A stretch of 64,000 bases of DNA from Allobranchiibius huperziae (GCF_013410455.1 NZ_JACCFW010000001.1:3525388-3589387); one strand, 5' to 3'. Shown: positions 1-8,041, numbered from the stretch's first letter. Program-made: numbers and translations. Notes: generated from the sequence alone by a model not told the origin.

Positions 1-1
1 G

Positions 2-49
2 CACGGGGCCGAACTCGCCGTCGACGGAGGGATCACCGCGACCCGCTGA
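2..49 (+). CDS. C-terminal end of a probable short-chain dehydrogenase (partial)
   Basis: Only the last 15 codons and the TGA at 47-49 lie in the window. The frame reads HGAELAVDGGITATR. A Gly-x-x-(I/L)-x-V-D-G-G stretch a few residues from the end is typical of classical SDR enzymes, where it closes the C-terminal part of the Rossmann domain. The substrate cannot be inferred. The call rests on this short motif alone. Confidence 0.5.
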   Translation, partial: HGAELAVDGGITATR

Positions 50-66
50 GTGCGGGGGCGGCGAGC

Positions 67-429
67 TCAGATGCTCTCGACGACGGCCGTGAGATCTCCG
101 CCCGCGTCGCCGGTGTTGACCACGCCCGCCGGCTCGAGCAACAGCGCCCGGACTTCGCTGTCGGCGCGAGGGCAGTGCTCCACCCCGCGCGGCACGACGT
201 AGAGCTGCCCGGGACGCAGCGTGATGTCGCGGTCGCGCAGCTGAATGGTGAGTTCGCCGTCGAGGACGAGGAACAACTCGTCGGTGTCCTCGTGGGAGTG
301 CCAGACGAAGTCGCCCTCGACCTTGACGATCTTCACGTCGTAGTCGTTGATCCGGGCGACCAGCTTGGGTGACCAGTGCTCGGTGAAGTGACTGAACTTC
401 TCGTCCAGGTCGACCGCGTCATCCGTCAT
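67..429 (-). CDS. Single-domain cupin protein
   Basis: A 120-residue single cupin. The first cupin motif is visible at residues about 43-60 (HSHEDTDELFLVLDGELTIQ) with metal-ligand candidates His43, His45 and Glu50. The second motif is PGQLYVVPRGVEH, supplying the last His. This length and layout match small cytoplasmic mannose-6-phosphate isomerase-like or ethylene-synthase-like cupins, whose substrates are rarely known. There is no signal peptide. It converges on the SDR tail upstream in the window and lies beside a broken VOC gene on the same strand. No specific reaction can be assigned. Confidence 0.85.
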   Translation of the reverse strand: MTDDAVDLDEKFSHFTEHWSPKLVARINDYDVKIVKVEGDFVWHSHEDTDELFLVLDGELTIQLRDRDITLRPGQLYVVPRGVEHCPRADSEVRALLLEPAGVVNTGDAGGDLTAVVESI

Positions 430-464
430 GAATCCAGTCTGCCGTCGAAATCGCCAGCAGGGAG

Positions 465-658
465 TCAGTCGTCGGCCTCGACGGCGAAGGTGTTGCCATC
501 CGGATCCTGGAACCAGGCGATGCGACCGCCGTCCTCGATGGCGGCACTGGGGCCCGACTGCGCGAGCGGCAACCCCAGTCGGCCTTCGTAGAACTCGGCT
601 GCGGTGTGGTGTCGGACACGGCGATCGATGCCCTGACCGGGAAGTCGCTCAACGACAT
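465..658 (-). pseudogene. Decayed VOC (glyoxalase/bleomycin-resistance) gene, frameshifted and internally deleted
   Basis: From ATG 658 the frame reads MSLSDFPVRASIAVSDTT, a typical VOC N-terminus. It then loses homology. About position 600-612 the next frame takes over with AAEFYEGRLGLPLAQSGP, the expected continuation, so one frameshift lies there. That frame runs straight into GGRIAWFQDPDGNTFAVE and a TGA at 465-467, which is the VOC C-terminal metal-site strand. About 50-60 residues normally between these blocks are missing. A frameshift plus an internal deletion makes this a remnant, not a gene. Confidence 0.75.
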
Positions 659-690
659 CGACTCACGTTATCCGCCGCCCTCAGTCGGGG

Positions 691-1116
691 CTAGACGCCG
701 GAGGGATCCGCGCCCAGTACGCGGTCGAGCAGACTTGCGAACTGCTCGAGCTCGTCGGGTGTGAGCCCGTCGAACGAGGTCTCGACAACCGTGGCGACCG
801 CCTTCTGACCGGCTTGACGCAGCTGCTCACCCTCGGCGGTGATCCGGTGTCGCACGGCTCGACCCGGGCCCGGTACCCGTTCGATCAGTCCCCGATCGGC
901 CATCCGCACGGCCAGTGACCCGAACGACTGGTCCGTCTGGAAGGTGAGCACTGCGAGCTCGTGCAGGGAGGCGTCCGGACGTTCGCGCAGGTGTCGCAGG
1001 GTGTCCCACTGGATGAGCGAGAGTCCCAGCGGTGCAAGGGCTTTGGTCAGCCTGCGGTGGTGTCGGTACTGCAACCGTTTGACAGCGAGCGCGACGTTCG
1101 CCGGGGAGGGATCCAT
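691..1116 (-). CDS. MarR-family transcriptional regulator
   Basis: 141 residues with the MarR layout: an N-terminal dimerisation helix, a winged helix-turn-helix at about residues 30-100 (LSLIQWDTLRHL, then the recognition helix around TFQTDQSFGSLAVRMADRGL), a wing with RAVRHRITAEGEQL, and a C-terminal dimer helix. It is divergent from an alpha/beta hydrolase gene starting at 1173. The 56-bp gap holds two copies of the palindrome CTTATATAAG, the likely operator through which it controls itself and the hydrolase. The ligand is unknown. Confidence 0.9.
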   Translation of the reverse strand: MDPSPANVALAVKRLQYRHHRRLTKALAPLGLSLIQWDTLRHLRERPDASLHELAVLTFQTDQSFGSLAVRMADRGLIERVPGPGRAVRHRITAEGEQLRQAGQKAVATVVETSFDGLTPDELEQFASLLDRVLGADPSGV

Positions 1117-1139
1117 CCGGTCAAAGATAGCGACCGTTG

Positions 1140-1163
1140 CTTATATAAGTAAGCTTATATAAG
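1140..1163. promoter_or_regulatory. Twin palindromic operator for the MarR/hydrolase pair
   Basis: CTTATATAAG, a perfect 10-bp palindrome, occurs at 1140-1149 and again at 1154-1163, 14 bp apart. It is strikingly AT-rich in a 70% GC region and lies 24 bp from the MarR start and 9 bp from the hydrolase start. Twin palindromes between divergent genes are the usual pattern for MarR autoregulation. Binding is inferred. Confidence 0.7.
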
Positions 1164-1172
1164 GTTACTTGT

Positions 1173-1970
1173 ATGACGAAGACACCCTCCGCCGCGGTGG
1201 TCCGGCCGACGAGAAGCGCCACCATGACCCTCCGTGACCGGGACGATGTGCACATCACCGTCGATGACATCGACCGCACATCCCCGTTCCTCCTCCTGCA
1301 CGGCGGCGGCGGCCCGCTGACGATGACCGGCTTCGCGCACCTGCTCGCCGAGCGGACTCACGCGCGGGTGTTGCTGCCGACCCATCCCGGTTTCGGTGGC
1401 ACCACGCGCCCCGACACCCTCGCCTCGACCAGGGACCTGGCCGCCGCGTACGTCGAGCTCATCGACCAGCTCGACCTGGCAGACCTGACCCTGATCGGCA
1501 ATTCCTTCGGCGGCTGGCTGGCGGCGGAGATCGCGCTGCTGAGCTCCGCCCGGGTCAGGGGAATCGTCATCCTGGACGGTGTCGGTCTGCAGGTCGACGG
1601 CCACCCGCCCACCGACGTGCGCGGCCTCGCCCCCGCCGAACTGGCCGCCCTGTCGTTCCACGACCCGGCCAAGTCCCCGGCGGCGCGGGCTCCGGGAGGC
1701 AGCGGACCGAGCCCCGACATCCAGGCCCTCATGGCGTATGCGGGGGAGGCGATGACCGACCCGACTCTGGGCGACCGGCTCGCCGACCTGGAGCTGCCCG
1801 TGCAGGTGATCTGGGGGGAGAGCGACGGCATCGTCGACCCGGACTACGGCAGGGCGTACGCCGCCGCCATTCCCGGATCGACCTTCACCCTGCTGGCCCG
1901 CACCGGTCACCTGCCCCAGCTCGAGACCCCCGAGGAGCTCCTCGACGTGATCCTCGACATCGACCGGTGA
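1173..1970 (+). CDS. Alpha/beta-fold hydrolase
   Basis: 265 residues. The oxyanion-hole motif HGGGG follows strand 3 (PFLLLHGGGG), the nucleophile elbow is GNSFGGW with the catalytic Ser, the acid is in GESDGIVD and the His in TGHLPQLE. The domain order matches haloperoxidase/C-C hydrolase-like cytoplasmic enzymes. No signal peptide is seen. An internal ATG at 1224 (codon 18) sits closer to the conserved fold and could be the true start. It is divergent from a MarR regulator and probably controlled by it, suggesting an inducible detoxification or ester/ring-cleavage role that remains unassigned. Confidence 0.88.
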   Translation: MTKTPSAAVVRPTRSATMTLRDRDDVHITVDDIDRTSPFLLLHGGGGPLTMTGFAHLLAERTHARVLLPTHPGFGGTTRPDTLASTRDLAAAYVELIDQLDLADLTLIGNSFGGWLAAEIALLSSARVRGIVILDGVGLQVDGHPPTDVRGLAPAELAALSFHDPAKSPAARAPGGSGPSPDIQALMAYAGEAMTDPTLGDRLADLELPVQVIWGESDGIVDPDYGRAYAAAIPGSTFTLLARTGHLPQLETPEELLDVILDIDR

Positions 1971-1997
1971 CGAGCTCGCCCGAGGGCGTAGCGACGA

Positions 1998-2456
1998 CTA
2001 CCGCGCGAGGGCAGCTCCGGTCCATCTCTCGTCAGCGCTGACATCCATCGCTATGTCGAGCCATGCCGGCAGCGTCGATGACGGCGTGTCTCCGTCATCG
2101 ATCTCGGCGAGGAGCGTGCCGTCTTCCAACTCGTCGACAGCGATCTGCCAGTCCTCGCGCGACACCCGGTGCCGGACCTTCTGCAACGTGCGGGCGGGAA
2201 GCTGTCGAAGCAACGCCCACTCCGCGTCGTCGAGGTACATCGAGGTGCAGGCCACTGCGGCCGGCCCGTCCGTGAGACGCACCTTGTGCCCCAGCTTGCG
2301 CACGCGGCGACCGTCCGGCCACACCATCTCCCGAAGACGAAGCCTGGACCCCTCGACATACCGATCCGTGATCTGTATCGACTCGACCACACCTTCGGGG
2401 ATGGAGTTCACGAGAAAACGTCGCTCTCTCTCCACCACTGCGTATTTCAACGACAT
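1998..2456 (-). CDS. CYTH-domain protein (triphosphate-processing fold)
   Basis: About 152 residues from ATG 2456; an ATG at 2480 would add eight residues. The N-terminal strand carries the CYTH signature in degenerate form (VERERRFLV, family pattern ExExK), followed by RYVEGSRLRLR and RKLGHKVRL, basic residues that line the triphosphate tunnel. Acidic strands near the C-terminus (IAVDELEDG, LAEIDD) provide metal ligands. CYTH proteins include inorganic triphosphatases, thiamine triphosphatases and class IV adenylyl cyclases; this short single-domain form is usually of unknown substrate. Confidence 0.8.
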   Translation of the reverse strand: MSLKYAVVERERRFLVNSIPEGVVESIQITDRYVEGSRLRLREMVWPDGRRVRKLGHKVRLTDGPAAVACTSMYLDDAEWALLRQLPARTLQKVRHRVSREDWQIAVDELEDGTLLAEIDDGDTPSSTLPAWLDIAMDVSADERWTGAALAR

Positions 2457-2530
2457 CGCCACCACGCCATGCTCGCTCATGGCCCGACGTGTTGCTCGCG
2501 GTCGGTGCGACGTCGGTGGAGACTCGCGCC

Positions 2531-3076
2531 ATGGAGTTCTTCTGCTTCCACCGGGACCGACCTGGTTCGGGGCCTCTGCGTCGTCAGATCCTTGAACAGC
2601 ACTGGACGTACATGGATTCGTTCGAGGATGCGCTGAGGGTGCGCGGCCCCGCCTTCGATGCGGGCGATGAGCTGGTGGGAAGCGTGCACGTCGTGGACCT
2701 CGACGGACCGGCGCACGCGCGGGCGTTCGCGTTCGACGAACCGAGCTACCAGATCGGTGCGTACCGAGAGGTGATGCTGCGGCGGTGGCACAACGCGCTC
2801 GGGCGATCGATGTGGGAGTACCCCCACCTGGACGAGCCGGAGGGGCTGTTCCTGGTCATGGGCTTCGAGCCCGATCCTCGAGCTCCGTTCGAGGACGAGC
2901 TGCCGAACGCCGATCTCGTCGCCTTCGGTCACCTCCTCAGCGACGACGGTTCGTGGCAGCTCGGCACGGTCGCCATCGTGCGCGCCATGGACATCGACAA
3001 TGCCGGCTCGCTGCTTCACGGCCGCGGCTTGATCGGTGTGGAAGCGCACGGATGGACGTTCGGCGGCCGCCCATGA
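2531..3076 (+). CDS. YCII-related domain protein
   Basis: 181 residues from ATG 2531 (MEFFCFHRDRPGS). The N-terminal half has the YciI pattern: short beta strand with a basic patch, LRRQILEQHWTYMDSF, then a glycine-containing turn and a second strand. The fold seems repeated in the C-terminal half (LVAFGHLLSDDGSWQLGTVA). YciI-like proteins are ferredoxin-fold putative enzymes with a conserved His-Asp pair and no firm general function. It diverges from the CYTH gene. Confidence 0.7.
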   Translation: MEFFCFHRDRPGSGPLRRQILEQHWTYMDSFEDALRVRGPAFDAGDELVGSVHVVDLDGPAHARAFAFDEPSYQIGAYREVMLRRWHNALGRSMWEYPHLDEPEGLFLVMGFEPDPRAPFEDELPNADLVAFGHLLSDDGSWQLGTVAIVRAMDIDNAGSLLHGRGLIGVEAHGWTFGGRP

Positions 3077-3185
3077 CTCAGCCACGGCGGCGTTCGCGGA
3101 CGACCTACTCGCACTGCGGCGAAAGATCGCACGAATGTGGCGAGTACTTCAGCGCATGAAACTGCCGTAGCACCGAGGGCTTGCG

Positions 3186-4007
3186 CTACCTCAACCCCAG
3201 AGCATCACGGATCGCGGGCCAAGCACGTTCCCCTAAGCGCTTCGCAGCACCCGGATCGCCACCAACGCGGTAGCCGCGCATCAGATTCGGGGCACGCTCT
3301 CCGGGGAGAACGATCGGATGGCCCGCGGCGGGATCCTCGACGACGACTGTCTTCAGGCCGTGCTGGACTCGACGAGCTGCGATGGCGCGTGCAGCCGACA
3401 CGCTCGGCCATACCTGGTCGTCGCCGCCAGCGACAAGGACGAGGTCGCCGCGGAACAGTTCAACGGGGATGCGGGCGGCATCCACCGTGGCAACGCCCGC
3501 GCTCTCGCGGCTGAGCTGATAGAGCGGCGCGAATGCAGGAGTCCCTTCGCCAGGCACCCAGCTGCGATCGAGCGGCACGAATGGCACGGGCTCCCCACGC
3601 CACGTCCACTTGCTGCGTCGTGGATCGTCATCATGCTCGTGCTGGCCCTCCCACGCGACATCCGTGGGAGCCAGTGCGATGACCGTGTCGACACGCGAGT
3701 CCCGGACCGCGGTCAGGAGCGCGGCCTCGGCGCCGTACGAGAGGCCGACCACACCTACCCGATCACTGGCCGGCACCAGGAGGCTGATCGCGTCGACGAA
3801 CGTCTCGAGGGGCACCTCGCAAGGCACGACCGGCTGGCCGTCCCCTCCGAACCATCGGATTGCCAACGCAGTGGCACCCGCTGCTGCCAGAGCGTCTGCG
3901 CGCCCCGCATCCAGTCGGCCGCTCGAGCCCGCTAGAACAAGGACGCCGACGCCAGTCGGATTCTCGGGGCGCGACCAGTGGATGTCGGCCTCTGCGAGGG
4001 TCACCAT
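3186..4007 (-). CDS. BAAT C-terminal-type acyl-CoA thioesterase/hydrolase
   Basis: 273 residues with an alpha/beta hydrolase core of the BAAT_C type. The nucleophile elbow is GLSYGAEAAL, the acid lies around GGDDQVWPS and the His in PAAGHPIVLP. The N-terminal targeting or Ig-like domain found in eukaryotic BAAT is absent, as in many bacterial members. The start codon sits inside the right arm of a perfect 20-bp inverted repeat, so translation initiation may be occluded by a hairpin. Substrate is unknown; acyl-CoA or ester hydrolysis is inferred from the family. Confidence 0.8.
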   Translation of the reverse strand: MVTLAEADIHWSRPENPTGVGVLVLAGSSGRLDAGRADALAAAGATALAIRWFGGDGQPVVPCEVPLETFVDAISLLVPASDRVGVVGLSYGAEAALLTAVRDSRVDTVIALAPTDVAWEGQHEHDDDPRRSKWTWRGEPVPFVPLDRSWVPGEGTPAFAPLYQLSRESAGVATVDAARIPVELFRGDLVLVAGGDDQVWPSVSAARAIAARRVQHGLKTVVVEDPAAGHPIVLPGERAPNLMRGYRVGGDPGAAKRLGERAWPAIRDALGLR

Positions 4008-4049
4008 CTCGACAGCCTTGCAGCTCTTTCAAGGCTGTCGAGATGGTGA
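4001..4049. repeat. Perfect 20-bp inverted repeat covering a start codon
   Basis: Bases 4001-4020 and 4030-4049 are exact reverse complements, with a 9-base loop. The ATG of the hydrolase gene (4005-4007, minus strand) lies within the repeat. In the minus-strand mRNA the stem would pair the initiation region. It could be a translational switch, a remnant of an inverted duplication, or a mobile-element end. It has no T-tract and sits at a 5' end, so it does not look like a terminator. Confidence 0.85.
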
Positions 4050-4154
4050 TCTACGTCGCCGGCGAGCTATCTCAGCGTCTGTCGGGCGGCGGCGCCCGAG
4101 TTCGAAGATCGCTCTCCGGTCCAGATCCGGCAGATGAGTTGGGAGATTCGAGAC

Positions 4155-4226
4155 TCACACCAGCGTCGTCTTACCCGACCCGCCGATGCCGACAATCAAC
4201 ACCCGCCGCATCGGTGGCGCGTCCAT
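4155..4226 (-). pseudogene. Truncated P-loop NTPase gene, N-terminus only
   Basis: An ATG at 4226 opens a 23-codon frame ending in TGA at 4155-4157. It encodes a first beta strand (RRVLIVG) and a complete Walker A motif GIGGSGKTT, then stops. Adenylate-kinase-like or topology-modulation-type P-loop proteins begin this way but run 160 or more residues. No frame downstream continues the fold convincingly. I read it as the 5' remnant of a gene destroyed by deletion, next to the unusual inverted repeat. Confidence 0.6.
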
Positions 4227-4280
4227 GCCAGCATCATCGCGCAGCGTGAAACCACGGATCGGGGCTCTCCCGACCCGCGC

Positions 4281-5324
4281 CTACTCCGACAGCAGCTCGC
4301 GCACCCGGGGGATGACCTGCGTGCCGTAGAGCTCGATCGCGCGCATCGAGTCCTCGTGGGGCAGCGGCCCGTTGGAGTACTTCAGGTCGAACCGGTCGAC
4401 ATCGAGCGTGCGGACGGTGGCCGCGATCTTCGCCGCCACGGTCTCCGGCGAACCGACGTACAACGCGCCCTGCTCGATCTCGCGCTCGAAGTCGCCGGGG
4501 CGCGCCGGGGGCCAGCCGCGCTCGGAGCCGATCTTGTTGCGATTGGTGATCCAGTGCTCGCGCAGCTGGTCGCGCGCCTCCTGGTCGGTGTCGGCGATGT
4601 GGCCCGGTGAGTGCAGGCCGATCGGAAGCTGCGGCTGACCGAGCTGCTCGTTGGCACGGCGGTAGATCTGCACGAACGGCGTGAACCGGTCTGCGGGGCC
4701 GCCGATCACGGCCAGCATCAACGGGATCCGGTAGTTCGCGGCGCGTACGACGGACTGTGGCGTGCCACCGACGGCGATCCATGCCTTCAGGCCACTGGCG
4801 GTCTTGGGGTAGACGTCCTGGTCGACCAGTGGTGGCCGCAAGGCCCCGCTCCAGGTGACCGGCTTCTCCGCGAGCAGCTCGGCGAAGAGGTCCAGCTTCT
4901 CCGCGAAGAGCTCCTCGTACTGGCCGAGGTCGAAGCCGAAGAGCGGGAACGACTCGGTGAAGGAGCCCCGCCCGAGGATCACCTCCGCGCGTCCGCCCGA
5001 CAGGGCGTCGATCGTGGAGAACCGCTCGAAGACGCGGATCGGGTCGTCCGAGCTGAGCACGGTGACGGCCGACCCCAGTCGGATCCGCTCGGTGCGCGTC
5101 GCGATCCCGGCGAGGACCACGTCGGGCGCGGAGATCGCGTAGTCGGCGCGGTGGTGCTCGCCGATCCCGATGAAGTCGACGCCGCTGCGATCGGCGAGCA
5201 CGGCCTGGTCCACCACGTTGCGGATGACCTGGGGATACGGCAGGAGCGTGCCCTGCGCGTCGACCGTCCGGTCACCGAAGGTGTCCAACCCGAACTCGAC
5301 CCGACCGCTCACTGCTGCCTCCAC
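4281..5324 (-). CDS. LLM-class flavin-dependent oxidoreductase
   Basis: 347 residues with the luciferase-like TIM barrel: DFIGIGEHHRADYA (the conserved EHH near strand 2), IRLGSAVTVLSSDDP, ALSGGRAEVILGRG and a C-terminal GSPETVAAKI. These are hallmarks of bacterial luciferase-like monooxygenases using FMN or F420. The EHH and SDDP pattern is seen in members annotated as alkanal-monooxygenase-like enzymes. The gene stands alone between the P-loop remnant and the sugar dehydrogenase. Substrate is unknown. Confidence 0.88.
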   Translation of the reverse strand: MEAAVSGRVEFGLDTFGDRTVDAQGTLLPYPQVIRNVVDQAVLADRSGVDFIGIGEHHRADYAISAPDVVLAGIATRTERIRLGSAVTVLSSDDPIRVFERFSTIDALSGGRAEVILGRGSFTESFPLFGFDLGQYEELFAEKLDLFAELLAEKPVTWSGALRPPLVDQDVYPKTASGLKAWIAVGGTPQSVVRAANYRIPLMLAVIGGPADRFTPFVQIYRRANEQLGQPQLPIGLHSPGHIADTDQEARDQLREHWITNRNKIGSERGWPPARPGDFEREIEQGALYVGSPETVAAKIAATVRTLDVDRFDLKYSNGPLPHEDSMRAIELYGTQVIPRVRELLSE

Positions 5325-5437
5325 TCAGGACGTCGAGGGGCCGGAGAACGGTCTCGGGCCCTCTCGTGCGTTCGAGCGCAGGGTATCGATGGGGGGCACC
5401 GGGGCGCCCGCCCGGCGTGCCTCCCTGACGCGGGCGG

Positions 5438-7516
5438 TCAACTGCCGAGGGTCACCTTGAAGATCTTCTCGTTGCTGTTGTTCGCGATGCTGTCCTTGTC
5501 GCCCTGGTTGGTGGTGGTGAGCCAGAGCGCCTTGCCCGGCGCCGGTTCGACCGTGCGCAACCGCCCGTAGGTGCCGACGAAGAGCTGCTGTACGTCGGTG
5601 AGGCTGCTGCCGCTGATGACCTCGCGGTAGAGCCGCTCGCCGCGTTCGCAGGCGACGTACAGCACGTCGTCCACGATGGCGATGCCCGAGCACGACCCGT
5701 CCGCGGTCGGGTAGGTGTGCTTCGGCGCGATGAACCCGGCGGTGCCGCAGGTGCCGCTGGTGCCCTCGCACGCCGGCCAGCCATAGTTGCCGCCCTTGAC
5801 GATGAGGTTGGTCTCGTCCATCACCGAGTTGCCGAACTCCTGCTCCCACAGCCGCCCCTGGGAGTCGAACGCGAGGCCCTGAGGATTGCGGTGCCCGTAG
5901 CTCCAGACGGCGTTCTTGAACGGGTTGTCGCTGGGGATGGTGCCGTCGGGGTTGATCCGCAGCACCTTGCCGTTGAGGCCGTCGATGTTCTGTGCGTTGT
6001 CGCCGTTCTGCGCGTCGCCGGTCGCGATGTAGAGCTTGCCGTCCGGGCCGAAGCGCAGCCGGCCGCCGTTGTGGAACTTGTTACGCAGGATCCCCTTCAG
6101 GAGCACCTGCTCACTGGAGGTGTCCAGCGTGGTGCCGTTGAGCTTGATCCGCACGACCCGGTTGTCCGTGGTGGAGGTGTGCATGATGTAGAGCCAGTGA
6201 TCGCTGCTGAACGTCGGCGCGATCGCCAGACCGAGCAGGCCGCCCTCGCCGTCCGTCTCATCCACCCCCGGCACCGTGCCGACGGTGATCTTGGCGCCCG
6301 TGGTCGGGTTCAGTTCGACGATCGTGTGCGCGTCGCGGCGGGTGTAGAGGACGTCGCCGTTCGGCAGTGTGGTGAGACCCCATGGGATGTCGGTGTCGGT
6401 CGTCACCTGGGTGACCGAGCAGACCGCGTCGGTGCAGGCGGCACCGGTCGTCGCGGATGCTGCGGTGCTGGGGGCCGACGCGTTGCCGGCCGCGTCGCGG
6501 GCCGTGACGGTGTAGCTGTAGGTCGTCCTCGCGGCCAGTCCACTGTCGGTGAAGGTCGTGACCGGAGCGATCGACGCGGTGCCATTGACGGTGCCGACCT
6601 TCACACCGCCCCGCAGGACGTCGTACGCGCGCACCCCGACGTTGTCGGTGGACGCCGTCCACCGCAGGTCGATGGTCGTCCCCGACGCAGTCGCGGACAG
6701 ACCGGTCGGCGACGTCGGCTTCTGGGTGTCGACCTGGCACTGCGGCGGCGTGATGGGGACGGTCGCGCTCGCCTGCGAGACGTTGCCCGCGGCGTCCCGG
6801 GCGTTGACGTAGAGGCCCCAGGCGGCGCCGGGCACGACGGTCAGACCGGTGCTCAGAGTGCTGCCCGACACCGACGTGATGAGCTGCCCGTCGTGGTAGA
6901 CGTCGTACGCCGTGACGCCGACGTTGTCGGTGGCGGCGTTCCAGGCGAAGGTGACTGAGTCACAGGTCAGATTGCTGACGCGCGGGTCCGCCGGCACGCT
7001 CGGCGCCTGGGTGTCGGTCCCCGACGTCGTCGTCCACTGCTGATTCGTGCCCGTCGTGCAGGGCCACACGCTGACCCGCGACCCGTTGGCGGTCGCGCCC
7101 TTCAACGCGTCGAGGCAGTAGCCGGTCAGGGCGCTCACGATGTGATGGTCGGCTCTGATCGTCCAGTGCTGGTTGGCCCCGCCGTTGCAGGTGTAGCTCT
7201 CCAGGACGGCCCCGGCCTTGCGACTCTTCCCGCCGACGTCCAGGCAGCGCTGCGTCCCGAAGACACGCAACTCACCGGCGGACGTCGCGGTCCACGCCTG
7301 GTTCGCCGAGCCATGGCAGTCGTACAGCTCGACGTGCGTACCGGGCTTCAGGCTCGCCCCTGAGACATCCAGGCACCGACCGGACTGCACGCCACGGATC
7401 GGTGTGGCGCTCGCGGCCGATGCCGGCCCGGCAGCGGCGATGAGGGACGCCAGGCACATCGCGGCCGCCGTGATCAGGGCCGTGAGGAGGGCGAGTGGCC
7501 GACGTGATCTCGACAT
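5438..7516 (-). CDS. Secreted sugar dehydrogenase (GSDH type) with ricin and FN3 domains
   Basis: 692 residues from ATG 7516, chosen for a GAGGAA ribosome site upstream and a Sec signal peptide directly after it (basic SRSRRP, hydrophobic core, cleavage near PASAASA). Domains: ricin B lectin about 40-165 with three QxW repeats (NQAWTA, NQHWTI, NQQWTT); two FN3 domains about 172-355; a glucose/sorbosone dehydrogenase beta propeller about 368-692 (GLLGLAIAPTF, NGGRLRFGPDGKLYIATGD, NYGWPACEG). Family knowledge predicts PQQ-dependent oxidation of sugars outside the cell, with the lectin tethering it to polysaccharide. Genes for PQQ synthesis are not in the window. Confidence 0.9.
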   Translation of the reverse strand: MSRSRRPLALLTALITAAAMCLASLIAAAGPASAASATPIRGVQSGRCLDVSGASLKPGTHVELYDCHGSANQAWTATSAGELRVFGTQRCLDVGGKSRKAGAVLESYTCNGGANQHWTIRADHHIVSALTGYCLDALKGATANGSRVSVWPCTTGTNQQWTTTSGTDTQAPSVPADPRVSNLTCDSVTFAWNAATDNVGVTAYDVYHDGQLITSVSGSTLSTGLTVVPGAAWGLYVNARDAAGNVSQASATVPITPPQCQVDTQKPTSPTGLSATASGTTIDLRWTASTDNVGVRAYDVLRGGVKVGTVNGTASIAPVTTFTDSGLAARTTYSYTVTARDAAGNASAPSTAASATTGAACTDAVCSVTQVTTDTDIPWGLTTLPNGDVLYTRRDAHTIVELNPTTGAKITVGTVPGVDETDGEGGLLGLAIAPTFSSDHWLYIMHTSTTDNRVVRIKLNGTTLDTSSEQVLLKGILRNKFHNGGRLRFGPDGKLYIATGDAQNGDNAQNIDGLNGKVLRINPDGTIPSDNPFKNAVWSYGHRNPQGLAFDSQGRLWEQEFGNSVMDETNLIVKGGNYGWPACEGTSGTCGTAGFIAPKHTYPTADGSCSGIAIVDDVLYVACERGERLYREVISGSSLTDVQQLFVGTYGRLRTVEPAPGKALWLTTTNQGDKDSIANNSNEKIFKVTLGS

Positions 7517-7720
7517 GGGATTCCTCGGAGCATCGACAGTGCGCGGGAATGGAACCGACCGGAACGCGGCCACATTCGGAGCCTAATCGCGGGAGGGCGA
7601 GAACGGGTGAGGGGACGTCGGCCGTATCCGCGACGCACCGCAGCAAGCCCATAGCCGACGCTGATGCGGCTGAGAAGTTGCGCCGAGAGGCTTGAGATGT
7701 TCCCGACCGAAGGACCTCTC

Positions 7721-8041
7721 ATGATTCCCGCACTCCGACGCGCGCAGCGCATCACCCGCACGGCGATCGGCGTGAGCGCCATCGGTGGTCTCGCCCTCGT
7801 CGGGCATCTCGCCATCGCGACCCCGGCGAACGCCGGGTCCGGTACGACGACGACCTCCACCTCTGCGCCGAGCACGACAAGCTCGTCCTCGACGACCAGC
7901 TCGTCGACGAGCAGCACCTCCAGCAGTACGTCCACCAAGACCCCGAGCAAGACCTCGAGCACGAGCACGTTCAGCAGTGTCCCGTCGGTCACCACCCCGG
8001 CCACGACGCAGTCGACACAGGCTCAGACGCACTCGTCATGA
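7721..8041 (+). CDS. Exported Ser/Thr-rich protein heading the ApbE redox operon
   Basis: 106 residues from ATG 7721, which has GAAGGA eight bases upstream; ATG 7697 is an alternative. A basic N-terminus and hydrophobic segment (SAIGGLALVGHLAIA) followed by ATPANAG form a signal peptide or anchor. The rest is almost only Ser, Thr and Pro, a flexible wall-spanning linker. Its stop overlaps the apbE start (ATGA). In comparable actinobacterial loci this position is held by an FMN-binding protein with such a linker followed by an FMN_bind domain. Here no FMN_bind domain or TGAT/S flavinylation motif follows, so it may be a truncated flavoprotein. Confidence 0.65.
   Translation: MIPALRRAQRITRTAIGVSAIGGLALVGHLAIATPANAGSGTTTTSTSAPSTTSSSSTTSSSTSSTSSSTSTKTPSKTSSTSTFSSVPSVTTPATTQSTQAQTHSS

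Noticed and set aside
3106..3146. TACTCGC / GCGAGTA pair after the YCII gene
   Set aside because: Seven-base arms with a 27-base loop are weak evidence; it could be a terminator but is not convincing.
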